Part shown: positions 8,473 through 17,104 of the stretch, in pieces | How the letters are laid out: each line of letters starts with the position of its first letter | Position numbering within the stretch: the stretch's first letter is position 1 | Assembly: GCF_009930815.1 (NCBI RefSeq) | Contig: NZ_CP022222.1 | Span: 2,522,501-2,586,500, forward strand | Direction: 5' to 3' | Length of the DNA: 64,000 nucleotides | Source: Bradyrhizobium sp. CCBAU 051011 | Lineage (GTDB): Bacteria; Pseudomonadota; Alphaproteobacteria; Rhizobiales; Xanthobacteraceae | Notes under the pieces: generated by a model | The model's database searches: none | Told to the model about the DNA's origin: nothing | What the model saw: the letters and a program-made list of their open reading frames with translations, nothing else | Translations under genes and position numbers: made by a program

Positions 8473-9267
8473 ATGGTCGATAGCGAGACAGTGCCGGCGT
8501 CATCGTCCGCGGCCGGGCCGCAAGGTCCTGCCGCGATCGAGGTCGCGCATCTCATAAAACTCTACAAGACCACCCGGGCGGTGGATGACATCTCGTTCCG
8601 GATCGCGCGCGGCAGCGTTACCGGGCTGCTCGGCGGCAATGGCGCCGGCAAGACCACGACGATCGCGATGATCATGGGGCTGGTGCTGCCGACCTCGGGG
8701 CGCGTCCAGGTGCTGGGACACGCAATGCCGGAGCAAAGCGCCGAGGTGCTCGGCCGCATGAATTTCGAAAGTCCCTATGTCGACATGCCAATGCGGCTCA
8801 CGGTGCGGCAGAACCTCAGCATCTTTGGCCGGCTCTATGCGGTGAAGAATCTCGCCGAGCGCATCGAACAGCTCGCCACCGACCTCGATCTGAAGGATTT
8901 CCTCGATCGCGCCAACGGAAAACTGTCGGCCGGACAGAAGACCCGCGTCGCGCTGGCGAAGGCGCTGATCAACCAGCCGGAGCTGCTGTTGCTTGACGAG
9001 CCGACCGCCTCGCTCGATCCCGACACCGCCGACTGGGTGCGGCAACATTTGCAGAACTATCGCAAGACCCATGACGCCACGATTCTGCTGGCGTCGCACA
9101 ACATGCTGGAAGTGGAGCGGCTGTGCGACCGCGTCATCATCATGAAGCGCGGCCGCATCGAGGATGACGATAGCCCCGACCAGATCATGGCGCGCTACAA
9201 CCGCACCACGCTGGAAGACGTGTTTCTCGACGTCGCGCGCGGCCGGGTGGTGGAGGGAGCGCCATGA
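8473..9267 (+). CDS. ABC-2 type exporter, ATP-binding protein
   Basis: A 264-residue ATPase of the NodI/drug-exporter subfamily. Walker A is GGNGAGKT at about residues 54-61, the signature is LSAGQKTRV, Walker B is LLLLDEPTA, and a switch His lies in LASHNM. It energises the membrane partner encoded next; the substrate is unknown. The frame is open from an ATG at 8407 (22 residues longer), but that ATG is the last part of a dispersed palindromic repeat and has no ribosome site, so I prefer 8473. Neither start has a strong Shine-Dalgarno sequence. The stop overlaps the permease start (ATGA), so the two are translationally coupled. Confidence 0.88.
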   Translation: MVDSETVPASSSAAGPQGPAAIEVAHLIKLYKTTRAVDDISFRIARGSVTGLLGGNGAGKTTTIAMIMGLVLPTSGRVQVLGHAMPEQSAEVLGRMNFESPYVDMPMRLTVRQNLSIFGRLYAVKNLAERIEQLATDLDLKDFLDRANGKLSAGQKTRVALAKALINQPELLLLDEPTASLDPDTADWVRQHLQNYRKTHDATILLASHNMLEVERLCDRVIIMKRGRIEDDDSPDQIMARYNRTTLEDVFLDVARGRVVEGAP

Positions 9268-10082
9268 GCGAGAGCGTCGCCCATTACGGGATCTCCTGGC
9301 ATCGCATCCAGGCGATGGTGCTGCGCTATTGGTATCTCCTGATGTCGTCCTGGCCGCGGCTCTTGGAGCTGATCTACTGGCCGGTGCTGCAGATCATTAC
9401 CTGGGGCTTTCTGCAGAACTACATCTCGCAGAACGACGGTTTCTTTGCGCGCGCCGGCGGCACGCTGATCGGCGCCGTGATCCTGTGGGACATCCTGTTC
9501 CGCGGTCAGCTCGGCTTTTCGATCTCGTTCCTCGAGGAGATGTGGGCGCGCAACATCGGCAATCTGGTGATGAGCCCGCTAAAGCCGATCGAGTTTCTGA
9601 TCTCGCTGATGATCATGAGCCTGGTCCGGCTTGCGATCGGCGTCATTCCGATGACGCTGCTGGCGCTGTTTTTCTTCGACTTCAATTTCTTCGCGATCGG
9701 CCTGCCGCTGATCGCGTTCTTCTGCAATTTGATCTTCACAAGCTGGTCGATTGGGATCTTTGTGTCGGGCCTGGTGCTGCGCAACGGGTTAGGGGCCGAA
9801 AGCATCGTCTGGACGCTGATGTTCGGCCTGATGCCGCTCGCCTGCGTCTATTATCCGGTCTCGGTGCTGCCGGACTGGCTGCAATGGATCGCCTGGACGC
9901 TGCCGCCCACCTATGTGTTCGAGGGCATGCGTGCGCTTCTCATTAATCAAACCTTCAGGAGCGACCTGATGGTCTGGTCGCTTGCCATCAATGCGGTGCT
10001 GTTCATTGCCTCCTTTGCGATCTTTGTTGCCCTTTTGCGCAGTGCCAAACATCACGGATCGCTCCTCGGGGGTGGCGAATAA
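9264..10082 (+). CDS. ABC-2 type exporter, permease protein
   Basis: A 272-residue integral membrane protein with about six predicted helices and the ABC-2 family layout. Its C-terminal half has the typical VYYPVSVLPDWLQWIAWTLP stretch followed by PPTYVFEGMR. It starts inside the last codons of the ATPase gene with a 4-base overlap and together they would form a homodimer-type exporter. Neither neighbour indicates the cargo. The NodIJ-like architecture alone is not enough to call lipo-chitooligosaccharide export. Confidence 0.88.
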   Translation: MSESVAHYGISWHRIQAMVLRYWYLLMSSWPRLLELIYWPVLQIITWGFLQNYISQNDGFFARAGGTLIGAVILWDILFRGQLGFSISFLEEMWARNIGNLVMSPLKPIEFLISLMIMSLVRLAIGVIPMTLLALFFFDFNFFAIGLPLIAFFCNLIFTSWSIGIFVSGLVLRNGLGAESIVWTLMFGLMPLACVYYPVSVLPDWLQWIAWTLPPTYVFEGMRALLINQTFRSDLMVWSLAINAVLFIASFAIFVALLRSAKHHGSLLGGGE

Positions 10083-10170
10083 GTCACTATCCTGGTGGAT
10101 TCCGCGGCTTTTTAGCCTGTGTAGTACGTAGATATACTTATCGATGCATTGACGCTTAATTTCGCATTTG

Positions 10171-10190
10171 GCAGCATGCTGCGGCGCAAA
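10171..10190. promoter_or_regulatory. Palindrome upstream of the PHA depolymerase gene
   Basis: A perfect 12-base palindrome, GCAGCATGCTGC, lies at 10171-10182, about 25 bases before the phaZ start. A second short one, TGCGGCGCA, overlaps its right side. TGC-rich sites are bound by the PHA regulator PhaR in related bacteria, so this may be a PhaR site. That is inference from position and base composition only. Confidence 0.35.
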
Positions 10191-10206
10191 ACAGAGGTCA
10201 GAATAG

Positions 10207-11556
10207 ATGCCGATTGGTGAGTTTGGCGGCGCACCGCCGCTGGTGGCCGAAGGCAGTCCGGCGTTCACAACGCCGATGTACTGGATGTACGAAATGGGCC
10301 ATGCGTCGCTCAACCCGGCGCGCGCCGTGACCGACGCGACCAAGATCCTGTTTCAAAACCCGCTTAATCCCTGGTCGCATACCGAATTCGGCAAATCGAT
10401 CGCCGCCGCCTGCGAATTGTTCGAACGCACCACCCGCCGATACGGCAAGCCCGAATGGGGGCTCGACTTCACCGAGGTCAACGGCGTCCGTACGCCGGTC
10501 GAGGTCCGCTCGATCTGGGAAAAGCCGTTCTGCCGTCTCCTGCATTTCGATCGCAAGCTGACGCGGCCGTTGCGCAACCCCCAGCCGCGCGTACTGATCG
10601 TGGCGCCCATGTCCGGGCATTACGCGACACTGTTGCGCGGCACGGTCGAGGCGTTCCTGCCGACGCATGAAGTCTACATCACCGACTGGACGGATGCGCG
10701 CATGGTTCCTCTCACCGAGGGCCGCTTCGATCTCGACGACTATGTCGATTACGTCATCGAGATGCTGCACGTACTCGGCGGCAACATGCATGTGATCGCG
10801 GTGTGCCAGCCTTCGGTGCCGGTGGTGGCGGCTGTTTCCGTGATGGAAGCGGCGCGCGATCCGTTCGTGCCGCTGTCGATGACCCTGATGGGCGGCCCGA
10901 TCGATACCCGCCGTAACCCGACCTCGGTGAACAACCTCGCGGCCGAGCGCGGCATCGACTGGTTCCGCAACCATGTCATCACCAAGGTGCCGTTCCCGCA
11001 TCCCGGCGTGATGCGCGACGTCTACCCGGGCTTTTTGCAGTTGTCCGGCTTCATCACCATGAATCTCGACCGCCACACCGACGCGCACAAGGCGCTGTTC
11101 AACAACCTGGTGAAGGGCGACGGCGACATGGTCGATAAGCACCGCGAATTCTATGACGAATACCTCGCGGTGATGGATTTGACGGCTGAGTATTACCTGC
11201 AGACCGTCGACGTCGTGTTCGTCAAGCACGCGCTGCCCAAGGGCGAGATGACCCATCGCGGCAAGCCGGTCGATCCGTCGAAGATCCACCGCGTGGCGCT
11301 GATGACGGTGGAAGGCGAGAAAGACGACATCTCCGGCCTCGGTCAGACCGAAGCGACGCACGCGCTGTGCCCCCACATTCCCGATCATCGCCGTGTGCAC
11401 TACGTGCAAAAGGGCGTCGGACATTACGGTGTGTTCAACGGATCGCGATTCCGTTCCGAAATCGTGCCGCGCATCTCCGATTTCATGATGTTGGCGGCGA
11501 ATACCAACGTGTCAGCGGCCACTAAGAAGCCAACACTGGTCCGTGCGGCTGAATAG
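10207..11556 (+). CDS. phaZ: Intracellular polyhydroxyalkanoate depolymerase
   Basis: A 449-residue protein of the cytoplasmic PhaZ family, which breaks down amorphous PHB granules to mobilise stored carbon. The nucleophile region reads IAVCQPSVPV with Cys at about residue 200, as in the Ralstonia-type enzymes that use Cys instead of Ser. The charge-relay Asp lies in GEKDDIS and the His in GVGHYGVFNG. There is no signal peptide, in agreement with an intracellular role. An AGAGGT ribosome site precedes the ATG. It stands alone, with its own likely regulatory palindrome upstream and a hairpin downstream. Confidence 0.92.
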   Translation: MPIGEFGGAPPLVAEGSPAFTTPMYWMYEMGHASLNPARAVTDATKILFQNPLNPWSHTEFGKSIAAACELFERTTRRYGKPEWGLDFTEVNGVRTPVEVRSIWEKPFCRLLHFDRKLTRPLRNPQPRVLIVAPMSGHYATLLRGTVEAFLPTHEVYITDWTDARMVPLTEGRFDLDDYVDYVIEMLHVLGGNMHVIAVCQPSVPVVAAVSVMEAARDPFVPLSMTLMGGPIDTRRNPTSVNNLAAERGIDWFRNHVITKVPFPHPGVMRDVYPGFLQLSGFITMNLDRHTDAHKALFNNLVKGDGDMVDKHREFYDEYLAVMDLTAEYYLQTVDVVFVKHALPKGEMTHRGKPVDPSKIHRVALMTVEGEKDDISGLGQTEATHALCPHIPDHRRVHYVQKGVGHYGVFNGSRFRSEIVPRISDFMMLAANTNVSAATKKPTLVRAAE

Positions 11557-11562
11557 TGTGCC

Positions 11563-11587
11563 CGGCGGCCTCGCTTCCGAGCCGCCG
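11563..11587 (+). terminator. Hairpin after phaZ
   Basis: A perfect 7-bp GC stem (CGGCGGC at 11563-11569, GCCGCCG at 11581-11587) with an 11-base loop begins a few bases after the phaZ stop. There is no clean T run after it, so it is a weak or factor-assisted terminator at best. Confidence 0.4.
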
Positions 11588-11859
11588 ATAAGTTGCTGAT
11601 TAGATTCAAACATTCCAGATTCCGGTCGAATCAAGGGGTGAGTTCAGACTCACTTCTTGAGGCCGTTTCGGACGTCGGTTAGACTCCCGGTTCCATCCAA
11701 AAAATCCGGTTCCAGGCCCATCCTGTAGAGGCTTTTTGGCCCACAGCCCCTGTATATTGGGCAAATGATTTGTTTTTGCGCCGAGCGATTTAGATGAGAT
11801 TCCCTTGGCAGCGGATATGGCAGAATCCGGGCGAACTCCTGCTCCCCGGACTCCAAGAC

Positions 11860-12615
11860 ATGGCTACTCGCGCCCTCCTTTATCGGCGGCCCGCCGAACC
11901 CGCGACCCTTTTGGTCAAACACGGCTCGCAATTCTTTGCGATTCGGCTGCGCCGGCATCGCCGGGCGCGGCGTTACACCTTGCGAATTCATCCGACGGAT
12001 CGCGAAGCGATCCTGACCATGCCGCCGCGTGGCACACTGGTTGAAGCGCGAGACTTCGCGCAGATTCACGGCGGCTGGATCGCCGCCCGTCTCGGTCGTC
12101 TGCCGAAGGCCGCGCCGTTTCAATCCGGCACGATCGTACCGTTGCGTGGCGTTCCGCATCGCCTGGTGCATCGCGCCGGCGAGCGCGGCACGGTATGGAC
12201 CGAAACCCGCGACAGCGGCGAGAAGATTCTATGCGTCGCCGGCGGCTCCGAGCATATGGACCGGCGCGTCCACGACTTTCTCAAGCGCGAGGCGCGCAAG
12301 GACCTCAACAAGGCATCGCTCGCCTATGCAGCGGAACTTGGCGTGCGGGTCAGGCGGGTGTCGATCCGCGATCAGTCGAGCCGTTGGGGCTCGTGCACCT
12401 CAGCCGGGTCGCTGTCGTATTCCTGGCGGCTGATCCTCGCGCCGCCCTACGTGCTGGACTATCTCGCCGCCCATGAGGTCGCGCACCTTGTCGAGATGAA
12501 CCACTCGCCGCGGTTCTGGCGGGTGGTCGGCCGCATCTGCGACCATGTCGACCGCGCCAAGCGCTGGCTCGATACCTACGGCAACGACCTGCACCGTTAC
12601 GGGGTCGAGGATTAG
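11860..12615 (+). CDS. YgjP/SprT-like zinc metallopeptidase (DUF45, M48-like)
   Basis: A 251-residue protein of the YgjP (DUF45) family. The C-terminal domain has RWGSCTSAGSLSYSWRL followed by the zinc site HEVAHLVEMNHSPRFW. The two His of HEVAH and the later His bind zinc, and the Glu is catalytic. The N-terminal half is basic and arginine rich (RLRRHRRARRYTLRIHP), as usual in the family. The physiological substrate is unknown. The frame is open back to an ATG at 11794; I prefer 11860 because the protein then begins close to the family's conserved N-terminus, but no ribosome site decides it. It is convergent with mrcA, with a repeat between. Confidence 0.85.
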   Translation: MATRALLYRRPAEPATLLVKHGSQFFAIRLRRHRRARRYTLRIHPTDREAILTMPPRGTLVEARDFAQIHGGWIAARLGRLPKAAPFQSGTIVPLRGVPHRLVHRAGERGTVWTETRDSGEKILCVAGGSEHMDRRVHDFLKREARKDLNKASLAYAAELGVRVRRVSIRDQSSRWGSCTSAGSLSYSWRLILAPPYVLDYLAAHEVAHLVEMNHSPRFWRVVGRICDHVDRAKRWLDTYGNDLHRYGVED

Positions 12616-12625
12616 GTCATTGAAT

Positions 12626-12750
12626 CGTAGCCCGGGTGGAGCGAAGCGAAACCCGGGTACGGTCTCACTAGCGGATAAACTGTTCCCGGATTGCGCGGAG
12701 CCTGTCATCGGGCGCGCGTTCGCGCGACCCGTTGGCTCCATCCGGGCTAC
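12626..12750. repeat. Palindromic dispersed repeat, GTAGCCCGGG type
   Basis: The left end (from 12627, GTAGCCCGGGTGGAGC) matches the reverse complement of the right end (12734-12750) almost perfectly. The left half also folds on itself (CCCGGGT at 12631-12637 with ACCCGGG). It fills the space between two convergent genes, a typical site for such elements. I recall this sequence type as common in Bradyrhizobium. Confidence 0.65.
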
Positions 12751-12760
12751 AGGCCACGAG

Positions 12761-14974
12761 TCATCTTCCAAACAGCCGATCCACCAGCCAGCCATCCAGT
12801 CCCGCGGCTGCCTCCGGCCGCGCATTTGGATTGGGCGGCGGCGCGGAGCTGCGCGCCGGCGCTGGCCGATACGAACCGCCCTGCGGCGGTGATGGCGGCG
12901 GCGCGGCACTGGTCTGCGACGCGGTCTGGAACAGGCTCGACATGAAGCCGCCGCGTTGCGAACTCGGCAGGCCCGCGACCGGCACGCCCTGGTGCGCTGT
13001 GCGCATGAAGCGGGTCCACACTTCCACCGGCAGGCCGCCGCCGGTCGCTTTCTTGGTCGGCGAGTTGTCGTCGTTGCCGAGCCAGACGCCGGTTACGAGA
13101 TTGGCCGTGTAGCCGATGAACCAGGCGTCGCGGAAATCCTGGCTGGTGCCAGTCTTGCCGGCAGCCATCCAGCCCGGAATCTCGGCCCTGCGCGCGGTGC
13201 CCGACAGCAACGTTTCCTGCATCATCGTATTCATCATCGCGGCATGGCGCGGCTCGATCACCTGGCCGAGCTGGTCAGGCTGTCGCGCATACAGCAGTTT
13301 GCCTTCATTGGTCCGGATCTTGGTCACCACATACGGGGAGATGCCGAGCCCGCCATTGGCGAACGGCGCATAGGCTCCGACCAGCTCGATAACTGAGACT
13401 TCCGAGGTGCCGAGCGCGATCGAGGGATTGGCCTCGAGCTTCGATGAAATACCGAGCCGGTGCGCGGTCCGCACCACGTTCTTCGGCCCGACCTCGAGCC
13501 CCAGCCGCACCGCGACCGTGTTGAGCGACATCGCAAGCGCCTGCGTCAGCGTCACCGCGCCGAAATATTCATGGGTGTAGTTCTCGGGTCGCCAGCCCTT
13601 CAGGTCGAGCGGGGCGTCCTGCCGGATTGTCTCCGGCGTCAGCCCGCCTTCGATCGCGGTCAGATAGATGAACGGCTTGAACGCCGAGCCGGGCTGGCGC
13701 TTGGCCGTGACCGCGCGGTTATACTGGCTCTCGGCATAGTTCCGTCCGCCGACCATGGCGCGCACCGCGCCGTCGGGCGTCATCGCCACCAGCGCACCCT
13801 GCGTGACGTTGAATTTCACGCTCTTGGCCGCCAGTTCGTCGATGATGGCGGCTTCCGCCACACTCTGCAGCTTCGGATCGATCGTGGTCTCGACCACGAT
13901 GCTCTGGTCGATCTGGCCGACGAGGTCGTCGAGCACTTCGCCGATCCAGTCGGCGACGTAGTTGACGGTGCCGGCGCCGGCCGGCTTCACCTTGTAGGAG
14001 GGATGGCCGATCGACGCCTTGGCCTGGGCGTCCGTGATGAATTTGGCCTCCGCCATCGCCGCGAGCACGATGCCGGCCCGCGCTTCCGCGCCTTCCGGGT
14101 TGCGGTTCGGCGCCAGCCGCGATGGCGACTTGACGAGGCCGGCCAGCATCGCGGCTTCCGCGACCGTGACGTTCTTTGCCGACTTGCCGAAATAGCGCTG
14201 CGAAGCGGCTTCCACACCATAGGCGCCGGAGCCGAAATAAACACGGTTGAGGTAGAGTTCGAGAATTTCGTTCTTGGAATGCTTGCGCTCCAGCCATAGC
14301 GCCAGCTCCACTTCCTGCAGCTTGCGCGCCATCGTCCGTTCCTGGGTCAGGAACAGGTTTTTGGCGAGCTGCTGCGTTAGCGTCGAGCCGCCCTGCGAGA
14401 CGCCGCGATGCAGGATGTTGGTGACCGCTGCGCGCGCGATGCCGACGGGATCGATGCCGTAATGCGAATAGAAGCGGCGGTCCTCGATGGCGATGAACGC
14501 TTTCGGCAAAAACGGCGGCAGATCCTTCAGCGCGACATTGGAGCCGGGCGCTTCGCCGCGCGAGGCCAGCACGCTGCCGTCGAGGCCGACGATCTGGATG
14601 GTCGGCGGGCGCTTTGGGATTTCCAGGGACTGGATCGCCGGCAAATGCGCGCCGACCCAGACCACGACGCCGATGATGGCGATCGCCGCCCACAGGCCCA
14701 GCACCGCGCCCCAATAGACCAGCCGGCCGAACCTGAAGCGGCGTTTCGAGCGCCGCTTGGCGCCGCTTTTGGCCGCGCGGGCTTTGCGCTCGCGCGGCGG
14801 CTCGTCGTCGTCCTCGTCGTGCTTGCGCTTCGGCACTGGCTTTTTCGGCTTGTCTTCTTCGTCGGTGGCGTCCGGAATGCGGTCCGCGGGCGACAGACGC
14901 AGGTCCGCGAGCGCTGCCGGAAGCCCGAACAGCGGCTCCTTGCGTCCGCCGCTCTTTTTCCGTCCCCACGCCAT
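12761..14974 (-). CDS. mrcA: Penicillin-binding protein 1A, bifunctional transglycosylase/transpeptidase
   Basis: A 737-residue class A PBP that polymerises and cross-links peptidoglycan at the inner membrane. A charged cytoplasmic tail (about 80 residues, rich in K, R, D and E) leads into one transmembrane helix at about 86-108. The GT51 transglycosylase domain has its catalytic Glu in EDRRFYSHYG near residue 164 and the TQQLAKN motif. The transpeptidase has SAFK (SxxK), SLN (SxN) and KTGTS. A Pro/Ser-rich tail ends the protein. I take the ATG at 14974; an in-frame GTG at 14989 with AGGAC upstream would add five residues. It is divergent from the DUF1330 gene. Confidence 0.93.
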   Translation of the reverse strand: MAWGRKKSGGRKEPLFGLPAALADLRLSPADRIPDATDEEDKPKKPVPKRKHDEDDDEPPRERKARAAKSGAKRRSKRRFRFGRLVYWGAVLGLWAAIAIIGVVVWVGAHLPAIQSLEIPKRPPTIQIVGLDGSVLASRGEAPGSNVALKDLPPFLPKAFIAIEDRRFYSHYGIDPVGIARAAVTNILHRGVSQGGSTLTQQLAKNLFLTQERTMARKLQEVELALWLERKHSKNEILELYLNRVYFGSGAYGVEAASQRYFGKSAKNVTVAEAAMLAGLVKSPSRLAPNRNPEGAEARAGIVLAAMAEAKFITDAQAKASIGHPSYKVKPAGAGTVNYVADWIGEVLDDLVGQIDQSIVVETTIDPKLQSVAEAAIIDELAAKSVKFNVTQGALVAMTPDGAVRAMVGGRNYAESQYNRAVTAKRQPGSAFKPFIYLTAIEGGLTPETIRQDAPLDLKGWRPENYTHEYFGAVTLTQALAMSLNTVAVRLGLEVGPKNVVRTAHRLGISSKLEANPSIALGTSEVSVIELVGAYAPFANGGLGISPYVVTKIRTNEGKLLYARQPDQLGQVIEPRHAAMMNTMMQETLLSGTARRAEIPGWMAAGKTGTSQDFRDAWFIGYTANLVTGVWLGNDDNSPTKKATGGGLPVEVWTRFMRTAHQGVPVAGLPSSQRGGFMSSLFQTASQTSAAPPPSPPQGGSYRPAPARSSAPPPNPNARPEAAAGLDGWLVDRLFGR

Positions 14975-15118
14975 GACAACGCCGTTCACACCCGTCCTGC
15001 TTCACGCTAGCGGTGGCTGTTTAAGGGTCGGTTACGGAAAGGTTAATGCGGGATTAGGAGGTGCGGCGGGACCATACTAGGATCGACGCAAACGACAGTG
15101 TTTTCAGGGGAAATCTGC

Positions 15119-15478
15119 ATGGGCCACATCGATCCCACGAGGGAAGTTTTCGCGCAATTCCGGGCCAACGACCGGCCGGGTCCGATCCACATGCTTAACC
15201 TGGTCCGGCTGCGCGAGCAGGCCGCCTATCCGGACGGCCGCAAGGCGACCGGTGCGGAAGCCTATGCCGCCTATGGCCGGGAAAGCGCCCCGGTGTTCGA
15301 ACGGCTCGGCGGCCGCATCGTGTGGCAGGGTCGGTTCGAGCTGATGCTGATCGGACCCGAGGCCGAGCGTTGGGACCACTGCTTCATCGCCGAATATCCG
15401 AGCGTCGCGGCGTTTGCCGAAATGATCCGCGATCCCGTCTATCGCGAGGCGGTCAAGCACGGGGAGATCCCGGAGTGA
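15119..15478 (+). CDS. DUF1330 family protein
   Basis: A 119-residue protein of the DUF1330 family (ferredoxin-like dimeric alpha-beta barrel). Visible family marks are GPIHMLNLVRLREQA near the start, YGRESAPVFERLGGR and a C-terminal PSVAAFAEMIRDPVYREAVKHG. The function is unknown. The frame opens at a GTG at 15098, but AGGGGA at 15105-15110 is well spaced for the ATG at 15119, which also matches the family N-terminus. It is a single gene, closed by a bidirectional terminator. Confidence 0.85.
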   Translation: MGHIDPTREVFAQFRANDRPGPIHMLNLVRLREQAAYPDGRKATGAEAYAAYGRESAPVFERLGGRIVWQGRFELMLIGPEAERWDHCFIAEYPSVAAFAEMIRDPVYREAVKHGEIPE

Positions 15479-15485
15479 CCCTCTT

Positions 15486-15514
15486 GTCATGGCCGGGTCA
15501 AGCCCGGCAATGAC
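15486..15514. repeat. Short REP-like hairpin
   Basis: GTCATGGCCGGG at 15486-15497 pairs with CCCGGCAATGAC at 15503-15514 (11 of 12) around a 5-base loop. It resembles a compact half of the element at 8245-8411. It lies between the DUF1330 stop and the terminator. Confidence 0.5.
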
Positions 15515-15521
15515 GACGTGC

Positions 15522-15560
15522 AAAAAATCGGCGGCCCCGAGGGGCCGCCGATCGCTTCTT
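15522..15560. terminator. Bidirectional rho-independent terminator
   Basis: A 12-base arm at 15527-15538 (ATCGGCGGCCCC) is perfectly complementary to 15541-15552. Six A residues lie on its left, read as TTTTTT on the minus strand, and TTCTTT lies on its right. It would stop both the DUF1330 transcript and, more strongly, the minus-strand binding-protein gene at 15591. Confidence 0.85.
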
Positions 15561-15590
15561 TCCGCCGATCGTTTCGATTGGGTCGCAAGC

Positions 15591-16817
15591 CTAGCCCGCG
15601 GGACCCTTGTCCTCGAGGATCGGGCCGAACATTTCCCAACGCTCGCCATTGAACCGCATCATCTGCAACTGCTTGTTGACGCGATAATCGTCCGACGACG
15701 TGTTGGCTGTGATGCCTGGCAGCAGGAGATCAAGCTGAACGTTCTTGAGGCTGGTCGCCTGCTTCATGACGTTCTCGCGGGTGAGATTGTCGCCGCACTG
15801 CTTGAGCACGTGAATCAGGAGTTGCGTGGTCATGTAGCCGTAGGAATTGAAGCTCGAATCCTTGTCGCCGTCCGGATAGTACTTCGCCATGAACTCGAAA
15901 TACTTCTTCATACCCGGATCGTCCTTCCAGGTGGGATCGAGCGGGTCCTTGCCGTAGTTGACGCTGATCACGCCCTTGGAGGCTTCAAGCCCTGCCGGCT
16001 TCATGACGGCGCCGACCGAGGTGGCGTTGATGTCGAGGATGTGCACCGGCTTCCAGTTGAGCTCGTAAATCTTCTTGATCGCCTGCGCCGCCTGCTTTGG
16101 CGTGGTCGCCGAGAAGAACAGGTCCGCGCCGGCGTCCTTGATCTTGAGGATCTGCGAATCGATGGTCGGGTCAGAGACTTCGTAGGAAGCTTCCGCCACG
16201 ATCATCTTCGCCGCCTTGTCGCCGAGGCCGGCCTTGATGCCGTTCAAATAATCCTTGCCGAGATCGTCGTTCTGGTAGAGCACGCCGATCTTTGCATTCG
16301 GATGTTCCTTGATGATGTACTGGCCGTAGATGCGACCCTCGACGAAGTAGTTGGGGTTGAAGCCCATGGTCCAGGGAAAGTTCTTCGGGTCGGTGAACTT
16401 CGAGGCGCCGGTGGCGGCGAACAGCTGCGGCACCTTCTTGCTGTTGAGATATTTTTGTACGGCTGCGTTCGAGGGCGTACCGAGCAGCTGGAAGGTAAGC
16501 AGCACTTCGTCGCTTTCCACGAGCTTGCGCACCTGCTCGACCGCTTTCGGCGGCGAGTAGGCGTCGTCATACTGGATCAAATTGATCTTGCGGCCGTTCA
16601 CACCGCCCTGATCGTTGATCATCTTGATATAAGCGGCCTGGGTCTTGCCGATGGTGGCATAGGCGGAGGCCGGTCCGCTGAATGGATTGGTCTGGCCGAT
16701 CTTGATCTCGGTATCGCTCGCGCCGGTGTCGTATTTTTTCTGCGCGGACGCCGCGGAGACCGATAGCGCAAATGCGAGCGCCGTGCCGGTGGCCAGATGG
16801 AAAATACTCTTCTTCAT
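15591..16817 (-). CDS. ABC transporter substrate-binding protein (branched-chain amino acid/aromatic type), copy 1
   Basis: A 408-residue periplasmic binding protein of the LivK-like type I class, which takes amino acids, aromatic acids or amides. Residues 1-25 are a signal peptide ending SAASAQ. The mature start KKYDTGASDTEIKIGQTNPFSGP is typical of this subfamily. It is closely similar along its whole length to the next gene (same 408 length, most residues identical by eye), so the pair is a tandem duplication. No permease or ATPase gene is nearby, so it must share a transporter encoded elsewhere. A strong terminator follows. Confidence 0.9.
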   Translation of the reverse strand: MKKSIFHLATGTALAFALSVSAASAQKKYDTGASDTEIKIGQTNPFSGPASAYATIGKTQAAYIKMINDQGGVNGRKINLIQYDDAYSPPKAVEQVRKLVESDEVLLTFQLLGTPSNAAVQKYLNSKKVPQLFAATGASKFTDPKNFPWTMGFNPNYFVEGRIYGQYIIKEHPNAKIGVLYQNDDLGKDYLNGIKAGLGDKAAKMIVAEASYEVSDPTIDSQILKIKDAGADLFFSATTPKQAAQAIKKIYELNWKPVHILDINATSVGAVMKPAGLEASKGVISVNYGKDPLDPTWKDDPGMKKYFEFMAKYYPDGDKDSSFNSYGYMTTQLLIHVLKQCGDNLTRENVMKQATSLKNVQLDLLLPGITANTSSDDYRVNKQLQMMRFNGERWEMFGPILEDKGPAG

Positions 16818-17043
16818 TATACTGCGTTCCTCGTGTGTTTATGATTGAGCGTGATCTTGCCTTGGGCCTGCTCGGCCGCGCCGCATGTCGTCGCTGCCAC
16901 AATAGTGGCGGATGACATGTTGCAATGCAAGGCATCCAAAAGTGAATGATTCGGTATCGGGTTCCGCCCTGCTCAAAATGAATCCACTATTTGCATCAGC
17001 CGTAAAATGATGCGCCGCGCAGGGGTGAGGGGCGTTACAGGTC

Positions 17044-17082
17044 TCAAAACAAAAGCCGCCGGCGTTGTGACGCCGGCGGCTT
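17044..17082 (-). terminator. Rho-independent terminator after binding-protein copy 2
   Basis: A 13-bp perfect stem (17053-17065 with 17070-17082, core GCCGCCGGCGT) and a 4-base loop. Read on the minus strand it is followed by TTTTGTTTTG. It ends the transcript of the gene at 17105-18331 and separates the two paralogous binding-protein genes into two transcripts. Confidence 0.85.
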
Positions 17083-17104
17083 CTGTTCTGTTCCAGGCAG
17101 TTCG

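Noticed and set aside
11650..12171. 173-residue minus-strand frame over the phaZ-metallopeptidase gap
   Set aside because: It overlaps the well-supported metallopeptidase gene, and shows no motif or ribosome site.
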